From: Streptomyces sp. AM 2-1-1
GTDB taxonomy: Bacteria; Actinomycetota; Actinomycetes; Streptomycetales; Streptomycetaceae
DNA length: 64,000 nucleotides
Reading direction: 5' to 3'
NCBI RefSeq assembly: GCF_029167645.1
Contig: NZ_CP119147.1
Coordinates: forward strand, 3,782,001-3,846,000
The notes beneath the pieces were generated by a model. The model saw only the letters and a program-made list of their open reading frames with translations, made no database searches and was not told where the DNA came from. The position numbers and the translations under genes are program-made. The stretch's first letter is position 1. Each line of letters starts with the position of its first letter. Positions 53,210-62,730 of the stretch are shown here, piece after piece.

Positions 53210-54397
53210 GTGGCGGGACAGGGCAGGAGAAGCGCACAGGTGGGGAAACGGCAGTACGAACGTGGCGGAGCCGCCGGGGATGTGAGTGCGCGGCGGTTCG
53301 TGCGGGTTCTGCCTGCCCTGCTCGTCGTGGGCGGGCTCGTCTTCGACATCGCCTCACCGCCCCGGTTCACCGCGGTGCCGCTCTTCGTCGCCGCTCCGCT
53401 GATCGCCGCGCCGTTCGCCTCCCGGGCCGGCACCGTCCGGGTCGGGGTGGTCTCGCTCGCCGCCGTCATCGCGATGCGGGTGTACGTGGGCACCCTCGGC
53501 GACATCGTGCCGATCATCGAGACGCTCACCGTGCTCACCGCGGCGGTGCTGGCGCTCGTCATCAACGGGGTCGTACGGCGCGGCAACGAACAACTCGCCT
53601 CCGCCCGGATCATCGCGGAGACCGCCATGCGCGCGGTGCTGCCCGTGCCGGCCGACCGGATCGGCGGCCTGCACGTCGCCGCACGGTACGAGGCGGCGCA
53701 GGCGGACGAGTACGTCGGCGGAGACCTCTTCGCCGTCGCCGACACCCCGTACGGCGTGCGGCTCGTCCTGGGCGACGTGCGCGGCAAGGGACTCGACGCG
53801 GTCGAGGCGGTGGCGGTGATCATCGGGGCGTTCCGGGAGGCCGCCGAGCAGGAACGGTCACTGGAGGGGGTGGCGCAGCGGCTGGAGCGCGCGCTCGCCC
53901 GGGACGCGGCGCGGCGCGGAGGGCTGGACCCGGTGGAGGGTTTCGTCACCGCGGTGCTCGCCGAGATCCCGCCCGGCTCCGCGACCGTACGGATCGTCAA
54001 CCGGGGCCACCCCGAACCCCTGCTGCTGCACCCGGCGGGCGCGCTGGACGTGCTGCGGCCCCGTACGCCCGCGCTGCCGCTCGGCATGGCGCTGGGGGTC
54101 TGGCCGGACCAGGCGGACGAGTGGGACCTCCCCCCGGGCGCGACACTGCTGGCCTACACGGACGGGCTCTCCGAAGCGCGGGACAGGGCGGGCGTGTTCT
54201 ACGACCCGGCGGAGCGGCTGCGCGGCCGGATCTTCCCCGGGCCCGAGGAACTGCTCTCGGCGCTCACCGACGACGTCCGGCTGCACACCGGTGGCCGCTC
54301 GACGGACGACCTCGCGCTGCTCGCGGTCGCCCGGCCGGCGGAGGACCAGCCGGAGCGCAGGACCACCGTGCCGATCGTGGGCCGGGGCAACGGCTGA
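53210..54397 (+). CDS. Membrane-anchored PP2C (SpoIIE-type) phosphatase
   Basis: A 395-residue protein. Three to four hydrophobic segments occupy about residues 32-115 (VLPALLVVGGLVFDIA, AVPLFVAAPLIAAPF, VGVVSLAAVIAM, VLTAAVLALVINGVV). A SpoIIE/PP2C phosphatase domain follows: ADEYVGGDLFAVADTPYGVRLVLGDVRGKG holds the metal-binding Asp residues, and LLAYTDGLSEARD and DDLALLAV complete the set. In Streptomyces such proteins usually dephosphorylate anti-anti-sigma factors in stress and development pathways. No linked sigma module is in the window. GTG 53210 lacks a ribosome site; TAGGTT is 8 nt upstream. Confidence 0.92.
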   Translation: MAGQGRRSAQVGKRQYERGGAAGDVSARRFVRVLPALLVVGGLVFDIASPPRFTAVPLFVAAPLIAAPFASRAGTVRVGVVSLAAVIAMRVYVGTLGDIVPIIETLTVLTAAVLALVINGVVRRGNEQLASARIIAETAMRAVLPVPADRIGGLHVAARYEAAQADEYVGGDLFAVADTPYGVRLVLGDVRGKGLDAVEAVAVIIGAFREAAEQERSLEGVAQRLERALARDAARRGGLDPVEGFVTAVLAEIPPGSATVRIVNRGHPEPLLLHPAGALDVLRPRTPALPLGMALGVWPDQADEWDLPPGATLLAYTDGLSEARDRAGVFYDPAERLRGRIFPGPEELLSALTDDVRLHTGGRSTDDLALLAVARPAEDQPERRTTVPIVGRGNG

Positions 54398-54701
54398 CGC
54401 CGTGACGTGGGCGTGGACACCGGTGGGGACAAGGGGCCCGGCCCGGGGTGGTTCCGTGCACCTCGGGAGGATCAGGGACGGGGCGACGGACCGTAGCGGG
54501 GTGGTGCCGCTCGATAACATATGACGCACCGTCAGAAAATCCGGGTTGCGGGACTGGGTCGCAAGTCGCCCCGATGGGGGCTGATATGCCCAGGTAAATG
54601 CCGTCCCTCAGTGGGGATGATCAAGGGGAACGGCTTGGAATCGAAGCCGTGTGTCTATTAACGTTCGATAACGCAGCGCGGTCGTCCCAGCCGTCGTCCC
54701 A
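54398..54701. other. Promoter region of the riboswitch-controlled peptidase
   Basis: About 300 bp between the phosphatase and the c-di-AMP riboswitch. It is AT-richer around 54510-54680 and probably contains the promoter. No gene seen. Confidence 0.5.
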
Positions 54702-54858
54702 GACGGCGCCGTGCGCGAGCGCCGAATTCCGCAAGGGAACCGGGGAACCACTACTTGGGGTGAATCGGACACCTGTGTCTCGTGAGAGACGTCAGGCGCC
54801 CGTAGGAGACCTTCCTGCTCCGAACCCGTCAGCTAACCCGGTAGGCGAGAAGGAAGGA
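54702..54858 (+). promoter_or_regulatory. c-di-AMP riboswitch (ydaO/yuaA type)
   Basis: Conserved ydaO elements are present in order: GCCGAATTCCGCAAGGGAACCGGGGAACC (about 54721-54749), TTGGGGTGAATCGGAC, then GGAGACCTTCCTGCTCCGAACCCGTCAGCTAACCCGGTAGGCGAGAAGGAAGGA (ending about 54858). In Streptomyces this class sits ahead of cell-wall hydrolase genes (rpfA and M23 peptidases); c-di-AMP binding turns expression off. It is about 16 nt upstream of the peptidase start. Confidence 0.92.
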
Positions 54859-54873
54859 AAGGAGTGCGCCCAC

Positions 54874-55947
54874 GTGGCGTCCAATCAGCCTGCCCCCGAG
54901 GCCCCGTCACCCTTCATTCCCCGCGACGGCTCCGGTGCCCCCGGGGACGCCGGCGCGGCGTGGGAGGGGGAATGGAACCCCACCGAGGACTCCCTCCGGC
55001 CCGTGCGCGGCCGACACCGGGTGGCCAAGCAGCGGGGTCTCGCGCGTAGCTCCACCGTCCTCGGCGTCGGTGTCCTCGCGGCCGTCGGCGCGGGAGGCAT
55101 GGCCACCGCGCAGAGCAAACCGCCGGTCTCCCTCTCTCTTCCCGATTCGCTCACGGACAATCTTCCGGACGCCAAGTCCCTTCCCGGGCTGGGCGCTCTG
55201 ATCACCGCGGTCGGGTCCGGCGGCTCCGACGCCCACGCCGCCCCCGTACCCGTGGCGGCGGCCGCGCCGTTCACCACGGCCGGGCTCACCGCCGAGGAGA
55301 CCCAGCAGGGGGCCACCGACGCGGGCGAGGCACTGCGCGCCCGCATCCTCCAGCAGGCCGAGCAGCAGCAGTCAGCCGCCGACGCGGACGCGAAGGCGGC
55401 CGAGGAGGCGGCGGCCGCCGCCAAGGCCGAGGCCGAGGCGAAGAAGCAGCGGGACGACGCCACGGCCAAGGCCGCGGCGGAGAAGAAGGCGGCCGAGGAG
55501 GCCGCAGCACAGAAAGCCGAAGCGGAGAGACTCGCCAAGCTCGCCGCCAGTTACGCGGTCCCCACCTCCTCGTACACGATCACCTCCACCTTCGGGCAGG
55601 CCGGCACGATGTGGGCCTCCGGGCAGCACACCGGCCTCGACTTCGCCGCCCCGACCGGCACCCCGGTCAAGGCCGTGCACGGCGGCACCGTCAAGTCGGC
55701 GGGCTGGTCGGGTTCGTACGGGTACCGCACGGTCCTGGAGCTCGCCGACGGTACGGAGATCTGGTACTGCCACCAGTCCTCCATGGACGTCGTCGTCGGC
55801 CAGCAGGTCTCCACGGGCGACACCATCGGCCGTGTCGGAGCCACCGGCAACGTCACCGGGCCGCACCTCCACCTCGAAGTCCACACCCCCGACGGCACCA
55901 GCATCGACCCGATGGCCTGGCTGACCGGCAAGGGCCTCACGATCTGA
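54874..55947 (+). CDS. Secreted M23 (LytM-type) peptidoglycan endopeptidase
   Basis: A 357-residue protein. A hydrophobic segment (STVLGVGVLAAVGAGGMATA, about residues 53-72) directs export. An Ala/Glu/Lys coiled-coil (about 155-225, QQAEQQQSAADADAKAAEEAAAAAKAEAEAKKQ) leads to a C-terminal M23 domain: GQHTGLDFAAPTGTPV with His and Asp zinc ligands, and HLHLEVHTPDG with the third ligand and catalytic His. It cleaves cell-wall peptide cross-links. The GTG at 54874 lies 10 nt after GGAAAGGAG. The upstream c-di-AMP riboswitch couples expression to cell-wall and osmotic status. Confidence 0.94.
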   Translation: MASNQPAPEAPSPFIPRDGSGAPGDAGAAWEGEWNPTEDSLRPVRGRHRVAKQRGLARSSTVLGVGVLAAVGAGGMATAQSKPPVSLSLPDSLTDNLPDAKSLPGLGALITAVGSGGSDAHAAPVPVAAAAPFTTAGLTAEETQQGATDAGEALRARILQQAEQQQSAADADAKAAEEAAAAAKAEAEAKKQRDDATAKAAAEKKAAEEAAAQKAEAERLAKLAASYAVPTSSYTITSTFGQAGTMWASGQHTGLDFAAPTGTPVKAVHGGTVKSAGWSGSYGYRTVLELADGTEIWYCHQSSMDVVVGQQVSTGDTIGRVGATGNVTGPHLHLEVHTPDGTSIDPMAWLTGKGLTI

Positions 55948-56058
55948 CACCCCGGGGCGGGCGCCGTCGGGGCGCCCGCACCCGTCCGCGGGGGCGCCGG
56001 CCCCGGGCCCCCGGCCGCAGGCCCGGCCGACCGCCGCACTCCGCGGTCCACCCGGACC

Positions 56059-56098
56059 CCGGCAGCCCCGACGCTCCCCCCGGCGTCAGGGCTGCCGG
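56059..56098 (+). terminator. M23 peptidase terminator
   Basis: Stem CCGGCAGCCC / GGGCTGCCGG, with a second inner GACGC/GCGTC helix, about 110 nt after the stop codon. Confidence 0.7.
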
Positions 56099-56212
56099 TC
56101 TTCCCCCGCCGGTCGCCGCCGGGGCCCGCGCCCGCGCGGACCGCCCGGACGTCACCCGTACGCACGACCGGGAACCGGAATAGGGGCTCCCGTCCACGGG
56201 GTTGCACCCCCT

Positions 56213-57160
56213 ATGACTTCTTCTCTCCGCACGCTCGGCACGTCAGGTCTCCGGGTCTTCCCGCTCGCCCTCGGCGGCAACGTCTTCGGCTGGACCGCCG
56301 ACGAGGCCCAGTCCTTCGCGGTCCTCGACGCCTACGCGGCGGCCGGCGGCAACTTCGTCGACACGGCCGACGCCTACTCGTCCTGGGCCCCCGGCAACCA
56401 GGGCGGCGAGTCGGAGACCCTCATCGGAAAGTGGCTCAGGGCCCGCGGCAACCGCGCGGACGTCGTCGTCGCCACGAAGGTCGGTGCCCACCCCGAGTAC
56501 CGGGGTCTCGCCCCCGCCACCGTCAAGGGCGCCGTGGAGGAGTCCCTGCGGCGGCTCGGTACCGACCACATCGACCTCTACTACACGCACTTCGACGACG
56601 AGAGCGTGCCGGTGGAGGAGATCATCACCGCCCTCGACCAGTTGGTGAAGGAGGGCAAGGTCCGCGAGATCGGTGCCTCCAACATCAGCCCCGCCCGTCT
56701 GCGGGCCTCGCTCGACTTCTCCGAGCGCGAAGGGCTCGCCCGGTACGTCGCCCTCCAGCCGCAGTACAACCTGGTCTCCCGCGACACCTACGAGGGTCCG
56801 GCGCAGGACCTCAGCGCCGAGGCCGGCCTCGGCGCCGTCCCGTACTCCGCGCTGGCCTCGGGCTTCCTCACCGGCAAGTACCGGCCCGGCGCGCGCGTGG
56901 AGAGTGCCCGCGCCGAGAAGGCCGGGGCGTACCTGGAGTCCGAGCGGGGCCAGAAGGTGCTGAGCGCGCTCGACGCCGTCGCCGAAGCGCGGGGCACCAA
57001 GATCGCCACCGTCGCGCTGGCCTGGCTGGCGTCCCGCCCGACGGTCGTGGCGCCGATCGCCTCGGCCCGTACGCCGGAGCAGCTGCCCGAGCTCCTCGCG
57101 GTCGCGGACCTGGTGCTCAGTGACGAGGAGGCGGACCGGCTCACCGCCGCCTCCGCCTGA
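56213..57160 (+). CDS. Aldo/keto reductase
   Basis: A 315-residue NADPH-dependent aldo/keto reductase with a TIM-barrel. Catalytic tetrad: Asp in FVDTADAYSSW with Tyr, Lys in VVVATKVGAHPEY, and His in YYTHFDDESVPVEE. The coenzyme side shows GASNISPARLR, QPQYNLVSR and YSALASGFLTGKY. The ATG at 56213 follows a GGGGTTGCACCCCCT context without a strong ribosome site. It is probably a detoxification reductase; the substrate is unknown. It is convergent with the PrsW gene. Confidence 0.93.
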   Translation: MTSSLRTLGTSGLRVFPLALGGNVFGWTADEAQSFAVLDAYAAAGGNFVDTADAYSSWAPGNQGGESETLIGKWLRARGNRADVVVATKVGAHPEYRGLAPATVKGAVEESLRRLGTDHIDLYYTHFDDESVPVEEIITALDQLVKEGKVREIGASNISPARLRASLDFSEREGLARYVALQPQYNLVSRDTYEGPAQDLSAEAGLGAVPYSALASGFLTGKYRPGARVESARAEKAGAYLESERGQKVLSALDAVAEARGTKIATVALAWLASRPTVVAPIASARTPEQLPELLAVADLVLSDEEADRLTAASA

Positions 57161-57199
57161 GCGGTCCGAGCGGCCGCTGCCGGAGACACGGGTCCGGGG

Positions 57200-58768
57200 T
57201 CACTGCGGAGGGTGCAGGTAGGGGTTGTGACCGTCGTACCGCTGGTGCGGAGGCGGCTCCTGCGGCGCCGGTGCGTGGGCCGGCCGCCCGTCGCCGTACG
57301 GGGCCGTCGTCCCGGTTCCGTAGGGGGACAAGGGCGGCCGGGCGCCGGGCGGGACGGCCCAGGGCTGCGGCGGGCGGGGCGCGTGGGCTCGGTGTACCGC
57401 GTGTGACGCGTGGGCTCCGTAGCCGTACGGTGCGGCCGCGGGGCGGCGGACGACGGGGCGGTGGACACTGCGGGCCGCGTGGGTCAGGGCGGGGGCCGCG
57501 ATGTTCCGGCGCTCCCAGAGGTGGTGCAGCAACTCCTGCTCGCGGGCCGCGAAGTCGGCGCCCACCGTGCCGCGCCGGGCGTCCCGGCGCAGTGCGGCGA
57601 GGGAGGTCGCGAACGACTCGTACTCGGCGACCGCACGGGCCGCCGCCCGCCCCCTGGCCCGGTCCGCGCCGCCGTGCCAGTGCCGCGCCAGGTCGCGGGC
57701 CATCCCCCGCGCGCGCATCGAGGCGAGCGCGAGCGGTTCGGCCGGGGTGAGCCAGCCCGCCACCGCGTACGCCGGGAACTCGGCGGCGAGCGTCCGCAGC
57801 TCCCGCTGCCGCGACCAGAGGGCCAGCCAGGTCAGCAGCCCGAACGCGGGCATCATGACGACGCCGTAGACCAGGTAGAAGCCGTACGGTCCGAGGACCG
57901 CCGAGCCGTTCCACAGCGCGTGCATGCTCATCGCGAGCACCAGACCCAGCAGCGGAAGCACGACCCGGCGGACCCGCCGCCGGCGGCCGGTGGCGGCGAA
58001 CCCGAATCCGATGCCCGTCAGGACGGTGAACACCGGGTGCGCGAAGGGCGACAGGACGATCCGCACGAAGAAGGTGCCGACCGTCAGGGACGCGATGCCC
58101 ACCGTCCCCAACTGCCGGTCCTCACCGAACGCGTTGCCGAGGTAGAGGATGTTCTCGGTGAACGCGAAGCCGGTCGCGGTGAAGCCCGCCACCACGATCC
58201 CGTCGACGATTCCGCTGAACTCGCGCCTGCGGAACAGGAAGATCATCAGCACGGCGGCGCCCTTGGCGCTCTCCTCGACGATCGGGGCGACGACGGTCGC
58301 CCCCAGCGTGTCGGCCCCGGTGGGGTCCGCCGTGGCGACCGCGATCCAGTGCGTCGCGAAGGAGTTGGCGATGATCGCGACCAGCGCCGCCGCGCAGGAA
58401 CCCCAGGCGAAGGAGAACAGGAGGTTCCGCCAGGGCGCCGGTTCCACCCGGTCCAGCCAGCGGAACGCGGTCATCAGCAGCGGCACCGGCAGCACGGCGA
58501 GCCCGAGACCGACGAGGAACCCTTCCGTCCCGGTCTCCTCCCGGACGAGCGCCAGGATGAGCAGCCCGCAGATCGCCAGCGTGACGATCACCGCCCCCGC
58601 GCGGAACGCCCTGCTGCGCCATATCAGCCCGACGCGGCGGGGGCGGTAGCGCCACTGACCGCGCTCGGGGACGGCACCCAGGATCTCCCCGATCCGTCGC
58701 TCTTCGAGCACGGGGACGGCGGGTTGGGGATGCGGGGGCTGTAGGTGCTGCTCGGACCCGGCGGACAT
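57200..58768 (-). CDS. PrsW-family intramembrane metalloprotease
   Basis: A 522-residue polytopic membrane protein. About eight hydrophobic segments fill residues 50-330. PrsW active-site motifs: EESAKG (Glu-Glu), FTENILYLG (Glu), SPFAHPVFT (His) and MSMHALWNG (His). In Bacillus, PrsW cleaves an anti-sigma factor; the target here is unknown. The C-terminal 200 residues, including a Tyr/Pro/Gly-rich tail (PYGYGAHASHAVHRAH), are cytoplasmic-looking and characteristic of the Streptomyces version. The ATG at 58768 fits the N terminus. Confidence 0.92.
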   Translation of the reverse strand: MSAGSEQHLQPPHPQPAVPVLEERRIGEILGAVPERGQWRYRPRRVGLIWRSRAFRAGAVIVTLAICGLLILALVREETGTEGFLVGLGLAVLPVPLLMTAFRWLDRVEPAPWRNLLFSFAWGSCAAALVAIIANSFATHWIAVATADPTGADTLGATVVAPIVEESAKGAAVLMIFLFRRREFSGIVDGIVVAGFTATGFAFTENILYLGNAFGEDRQLGTVGIASLTVGTFFVRIVLSPFAHPVFTVLTGIGFGFAATGRRRRVRRVVLPLLGLVLAMSMHALWNGSAVLGPYGFYLVYGVVMMPAFGLLTWLALWSRQRELRTLAAEFPAYAVAGWLTPAEPLALASMRARGMARDLARHWHGGADRARGRAAARAVAEYESFATSLAALRRDARRGTVGADFAAREQELLHHLWERRNIAAPALTHAARSVHRPVVRRPAAAPYGYGAHASHAVHRAHAPRPPQPWAVPPGARPPLSPYGTGTTAPYGDGRPAHAPAPQEPPPHQRYDGHNPYLHPPQ

Positions 58769-58840
58769 GGTCCGACCCTAACGAGCGGGACCGACAACTG
58801 ACCAGGAGGTTCCGGGCCGGGCGGCGGCCCCGCGCCGCTC

Positions 58841-59767
58841 TCAGACCCGGGTGAAGAGGAGGTCGTGGACGGCGTGGCCCTTGTCGAGGCCCTGCCCCTC
58901 GAACCGGGTCAGCGGCCGGAACGCGGGGCGCGGGGCGTAACCGCCGTCCGCCTGCGTGTTCTCGAACCGGGGGTGCGCGGAGAGCACCTCCAGCATCTGC
59001 TCGGCGTACGGCTCCCAGTCGGTCGCGCAGTGGACCACCGCACCCGGCTTCATCCGCCCCGACACCAGGTCCAGGAAGTCCGGCTGGATCAGCCGCCGCT
59101 TGTGGTGACGGCTCTTGGGCCAGGGGTCGGGGAAGTACACCCGGAGCCCGTCGAGGGACTCGGGCTTCAGCATCTCGCGCAGCAGGATGATCGCGTCGCC
59201 GTTGGCGACCCGCACGTTCTCGGAACCGGCCTGCTCGGCGAGGCGGAGGAGGTTGCCCTGGCCGGGGGTGTGCACGTCGACGGCGAGGATGCCCGTGCCC
59301 GGGTCGTCCGCCGCCATCTGGGCCGTGGCCTCGCCCATACCGAAACCGATCTCCAGCACCACCGGCAGGCCGTCGAAGATCTGGTCGAGATCCAGCACGC
59401 GCAGGCCGTCGATGTCGAAGCCCCACAGAGGCCAGAGGCGTTCGAGGGCGTCCTGCTGGCCGATGGTGACCCGGCTGCGGCGCGGCTGGAAGCTCCGGAT
59501 CCGGCGCTCGTGGTGCGAGCCGGCCGGGTCGGCGGCGGGGCCGCCGGGGAAGCGCGGCTCCTGGCGCAGCCTGCGCTGCCGGTCGAAGGAGGCGGCCCGC
59601 CGGGCGGCGGCGTCCGCGGCTTCCGCTTCCGCCGCGGCCTCCGCGCTCCGTGCGGGGTCCGCCGGCTGTGCGGCCGTCCGCTTTGGGGAGTGCGCGGCGG
59701 TGTGCGCGCTGGGGGCCTCGGCAGGCGCGCCGGGCTCCGTGCTGGGGTTCAGGGGCTGCTCAGACAC
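58841..59767 (-). CDS. trmB: tRNA (guanine-N7)-methyltransferase
   Basis: A 308-residue TrmB, which methylates G46 of tRNA. After an Ala-rich N-terminal extension (about 1-90, unusually long but common in Streptomyces), the core has VVLEIGFGMGEATAQMA (SAM motif I), NGDAIILL, and the RNA-binding/catalytic FPDPWPKSRHHKRRLI. GTG 59767 overlaps the end of the oxidase gene by 8 nt, so it is translated as the second gene of a two-gene unit. Confidence 0.95.
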   Translation of the reverse strand: MSEQPLNPSTEPGAPAEAPSAHTAAHSPKRTAAQPADPARSAEAAAEAEAADAAARRAASFDRQRRLRQEPRFPGGPAADPAGSHHERRIRSFQPRRSRVTIGQQDALERLWPLWGFDIDGLRVLDLDQIFDGLPVVLEIGFGMGEATAQMAADDPGTGILAVDVHTPGQGNLLRLAEQAGSENVRVANGDAIILLREMLKPESLDGLRVYFPDPWPKSRHHKRRLIQPDFLDLVSGRMKPGAVVHCATDWEPYAEQMLEVLSAHPRFENTQADGGYAPRPAFRPLTRFEGQGLDKGHAVHDLLFTRV

Positions 59768-61061
59768 AATGCCCCGATTCTACGGCGGGCGGCCTCCACC
59801 CCGCCCCCTGTGCCAGGGCCATGGCCCGTCGGGCGATCTCGCGGCCCACGGGCAGCGCCGTGGCGAACGCGGCGTCCGCGGGGGTGTGAAGGACGTGCAC
59901 GGTGTGCGGAGCTTCCCGGATCAGGAAATCCTCGACCGGTGTGCCGTCACCGTGCACCGCCTGGGCCCGCACACCGGGGTGCACCGGACACAGATCGGCC
60001 TCGCTCACGTCGGGCAGCAGCCGCCGCAGGGCGGCCGCGACCGCCGCCCGCGCGGCGGGGTCCGGGGCGGCACGCTCCGCCCGCTCGGGACCGGCTCCCG
60101 GCAGGTGTGCGTCGCCGCGGCCGTACCCTCCCCGCCGCCGGGCGGTCCGCCAGGAGGCCGGCCGGGTCAGCACGGAGAACAGGCCGGGAGGACCGCCGCT
60201 CGCGGGACGCCCGGACGCCGTCGCGCCGACCGGCCCCACGAGGACCGTGCCGTCGACCGACCGCAGGACGCCCGGGATCGGCCGCACCCCGGCGTACGGG
60301 TGCTCGGGCGCCGGCACCGGGTGGACCACCCCGCGCACCAGCGCGGGCCCGCGCAGCTCGTAGTACGTGTCCCGGACCGGCACGACGCGCACGCCGGGTT
60401 CGTCGCCGGCGAGCCGCGCCACCCGGTCGCTCCGCGGACCCGCGGCGTTGACCAGGGCCCGGGCGCGGACGACCGTCCCGTCCGTGGTGCGGGCGGCGAC
60501 ACCCCACGGCCGCCGGTCCACCGCGGTCACCCGCGCGGCGCACCGTACGACCGATCCGGCGGCGGAGACCTCGCCGGCGAGCGCCGCGAGGACCCCGGCC
60601 GCGTCGCACACCCCGGTGGTGGAGACCCGGATCGCCGCCTGCCCGCGCACCCGCGGTTCGTACCGCGCGATCTGCGCCGGGCCCAGCTCGCGCACCGGCA
60701 GCCCGTGCTCCCGGCCGCGCTGCGCGAGGGCGTGCAGCCGGGGGAGGTCGGCGCGGTCCGTCGCCACGATCAGCTTGCCGGTGACGGTGTGGGCGATGCC
60801 GTGCCGTGCGCAGAAGTCGGTCATCTCCCCGCCGCCGCGCGCGGCGAAACGGGCGGTGAGGGAGCTCCGCCGCTGGTGGACGCCGCTGTGGATCAGCCCG
60901 CCGTCCGGGCGCGTGAGGTGGTGGGCGGGGCTCGACGCCTCCTCCAGCACGGTGACCCGGGTGCCCGGCGCGGCCCGCGTCAGCGCGTACGCCGTCGACA
61001 GACCGACGATCCCGCCGCCGATCACCAGCACGTCGCAGTCGTACTCCGCGTGTGTCCGCAT
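59760..61061 (-). CDS. lhgO: L-2-hydroxyglutarate oxidase-like FAD protein
   Basis: A 433-residue FAD-dependent oxidoreductase. The Rossmann motif CDVLVIGGGIVGLSTAYAL is at residues about 9-27; GGLIHSGVH, CERGKLIVA-like VTGKLIVATD and VNAAGPRSDRVAR follow, and VHPGVRAQ near the C terminus is the family block. LhgO oxidises L-2-hydroxyglutarate to 2-oxoglutarate. ATG 61061 (GGGAGGTG upstream) is better than the 61112 alternative. It is co-transcribed with trmB, whose start it overlaps; the pairing is unrelated in metabolism. Confidence 0.88.
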   Translation of the reverse strand: MRTHAEYDCDVLVIGGGIVGLSTAYALTRAAPGTRVTVLEEASSPAHHLTRPDGGLIHSGVHQRRSSLTARFAARGGGEMTDFCARHGIAHTVTGKLIVATDRADLPRLHALAQRGREHGLPVRELGPAQIARYEPRVRGQAAIRVSTTGVCDAAGVLAALAGEVSAAGSVVRCAARVTAVDRRPWGVAARTTDGTVVRARALVNAAGPRSDRVARLAGDEPGVRVVPVRDTYYELRGPALVRGVVHPVPAPEHPYAGVRPIPGVLRSVDGTVLVGPVGATASGRPASGGPPGLFSVLTRPASWRTARRRGGYGRGDAHLPGAGPERAERAAPDPAARAAVAAALRRLLPDVSEADLCPVHPGVRAQAVHGDGTPVEDFLIREAPHTVHVLHTPADAAFATALPVGREIARRAMALAQGAGWRPPAVESGHCV

Positions 61062-61194
61062 CACGCCACCTCCCACCCCGATAGTGCACTGACCCGCTGA
61101 CAACCGGGTCAAACCCAGAACCGGGCGGGGACGTGGCGGGCGCTCCGGCGGCCGGGAGTGTGCCCGGCGCCCCGGCGGGTCCGTGACGGGGCCG

Positions 61195-62730
61195 TCAGGC
61201 GGGCGCGACCAGCAGCGGCCGGGCCCGCTCGCGCAGCTCGACGACGCGCGGCTCGTCCCCGTACGGTTCGAGGCGGTGCAGCAGGTCGCGGACGTATTCG
61301 GTGGTCCGGGCGGAGGAGATCCGCCCCGCGACCTCCACCGCGCGGGTGCCGGCGGCGCAGGCCGCGTCGAGGTTGCCCGATTCCAGTTCGGCCACGGCGG
61401 AGACGACCAGCCGCAGACCGTGCGAGCGGACGAAATCGTCGGTGGGCCGGGAGAGCGCGAGCTCGGTGAACCTGCGCACCTGGCGGGGGGCCTTGAGGTC
61501 GCGGTAGCACTCGGCGGCGTCGGCGGCGAACCGGTCGTAGGAGTAGAAGCCGAGCCACGACGGGTCGGCGTCCCCCGGACGGGACCGCTCCAGCCAGCTC
61601 TCCGCCCCCCGGAGCGCCGCCCCGGCCGCCGGGGCGTCCCCCGCCTTGGCGTGGGCGCGCGCCTCCACCAGCCGGAAGAAGCTCAAGGTCCGGGCCGTCG
61701 CGAGCCCCCGGTTGCGCTCGACCGCCGCCTGCGCGAGGTCGACCCCCTCGTCGGCGAAGCCCCGGTAGGTGGCCTGGAGCGACATCGAGGCGAGGACGTA
61801 ACCGCCGAGCGGGACGTCCGCGGCGGCGCGGGCGAGCCGCAGCGCCTGGATGTAGTACCGCTGGGCGGCTTCCTGCTGACCGGTGTCGAACGCCATCCAC
61901 CCGGCCAGCCGGGTCAGTTCGGCCGCGGCGCCGAAGAGCGCACGCCCCACCTCGTCGCTGTACGAACCGAGCAGCAGGGGCGCGGCGTCGACGCGTAAAC
62001 ACTCCGGCACCATCGACGAACGCCAGTCCCCGCCGCCGTACTTGGAGTCCCAGCGGCGCGCGTCCTGGGCGGCCTCGCGCAGCTTGGCGACATCGCTGTG
62101 ACCGACCCGGAGCGGCGAGGCGTCGGCCACCGACTCGGGCCCCGGCTGCACGGGGACGCTCCCGGGGAGCACCGGGCCGCCCGGCGGCGGACCCGCGCCG
62201 GGGGCCGGCCGACCGCTCCCCGGACCGTCGAGGAGCGCGGTCCGCGCCGCGGCGGAGTCCCGGGCGACCGAGGGGTCGACGGGTGTTATCAGCCAGCGCG
62301 AGGCGGGCGTCGCATAGGCACTGACCGCGAACGATCCCGCCAACGACTGCCAGATGCCGTTGCCGCCGCGCCGCCCGGCGAGATCCAGGCGGTACAGCTC
62401 CGTCGCGGAGCGCACGGCCTCCGCGACGTCGCGCGGGAAGGCGAGGCCGACCTCCGGCGCCGGGTCGGCGTCGGCGAGGCCGATCTCGTGCAGCGGCACC
62501 GGCCGGCCGAGCTTGGCCCCGATCGCGGCGGCGATGAGGTGGGGTGCCGCGCCCTGCGGCACCATCCCCTTGGCCACCCACCGGGCCACCGAGGTCTTGT
62601 CGTAGCGAAGCGTCAGACCGCGCTGTGCTCCGAGGTCGTTGACCCGCCGGGCGAGCCCGGCATTGCTGATTCCCGCGAGGGCGAGAACCGTGCCGAGCTT
62701 CTCGTTCGGCCCGCGTTGCTCCCTGGACAT
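61195..62730 (-). CDS. NsdA-like TPR regulator of development or antibiotic production
   Basis: A 511-residue protein. The N terminus is a divergent helix-turn-helix ([60 protein letters not shown]). The C-terminal half, from about 240, is helical TPR-like repeats ([60 protein letters not shown]). This architecture is the Streptomyces NsdA/sporulation-associated family, whose members repress antibiotic production or affect sporulation. The ATG at 62730 has a GAGGGG ribosome site. A long regulatory region lies upstream, followed by a divergent lasso-type gene. Confidence 0.85.
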   Translation of the reverse strand: MSREQRGPNEKLGTVLALAGISNAGLARRVNDLGAQRGLTLRYDKTSVARWVAKGMVPQGAAPHLIAAAIGAKLGRPVPLHEIGLADADPAPEVGLAFPRDVAEAVRSATELYRLDLAGRRGGNGIWQSLAGSFAVSAYATPASRWLITPVDPSVARDSAAARTALLDGPGSGRPAPGAGPPPGGPVLPGSVPVQPGPESVADASPLRVGHSDVAKLREAAQDARRWDSKYGGGDWRSSMVPECLRVDAAPLLLGSYSDEVGRALFGAAAELTRLAGWMAFDTGQQEAAQRYYIQALRLARAAADVPLGGYVLASMSLQATYRGFADEGVDLAQAAVERNRGLATARTLSFFRLVEARAHAKAGDAPAAGAALRGAESWLERSRPGDADPSWLGFYSYDRFAADAAECYRDLKAPRQVRRFTELALSRPTDDFVRSHGLRLVVSAVAELESGNLDAACAAGTRAVEVAGRISSARTTEYVRDLLHRLEPYGDEPRVVELRERARPLLVAPA

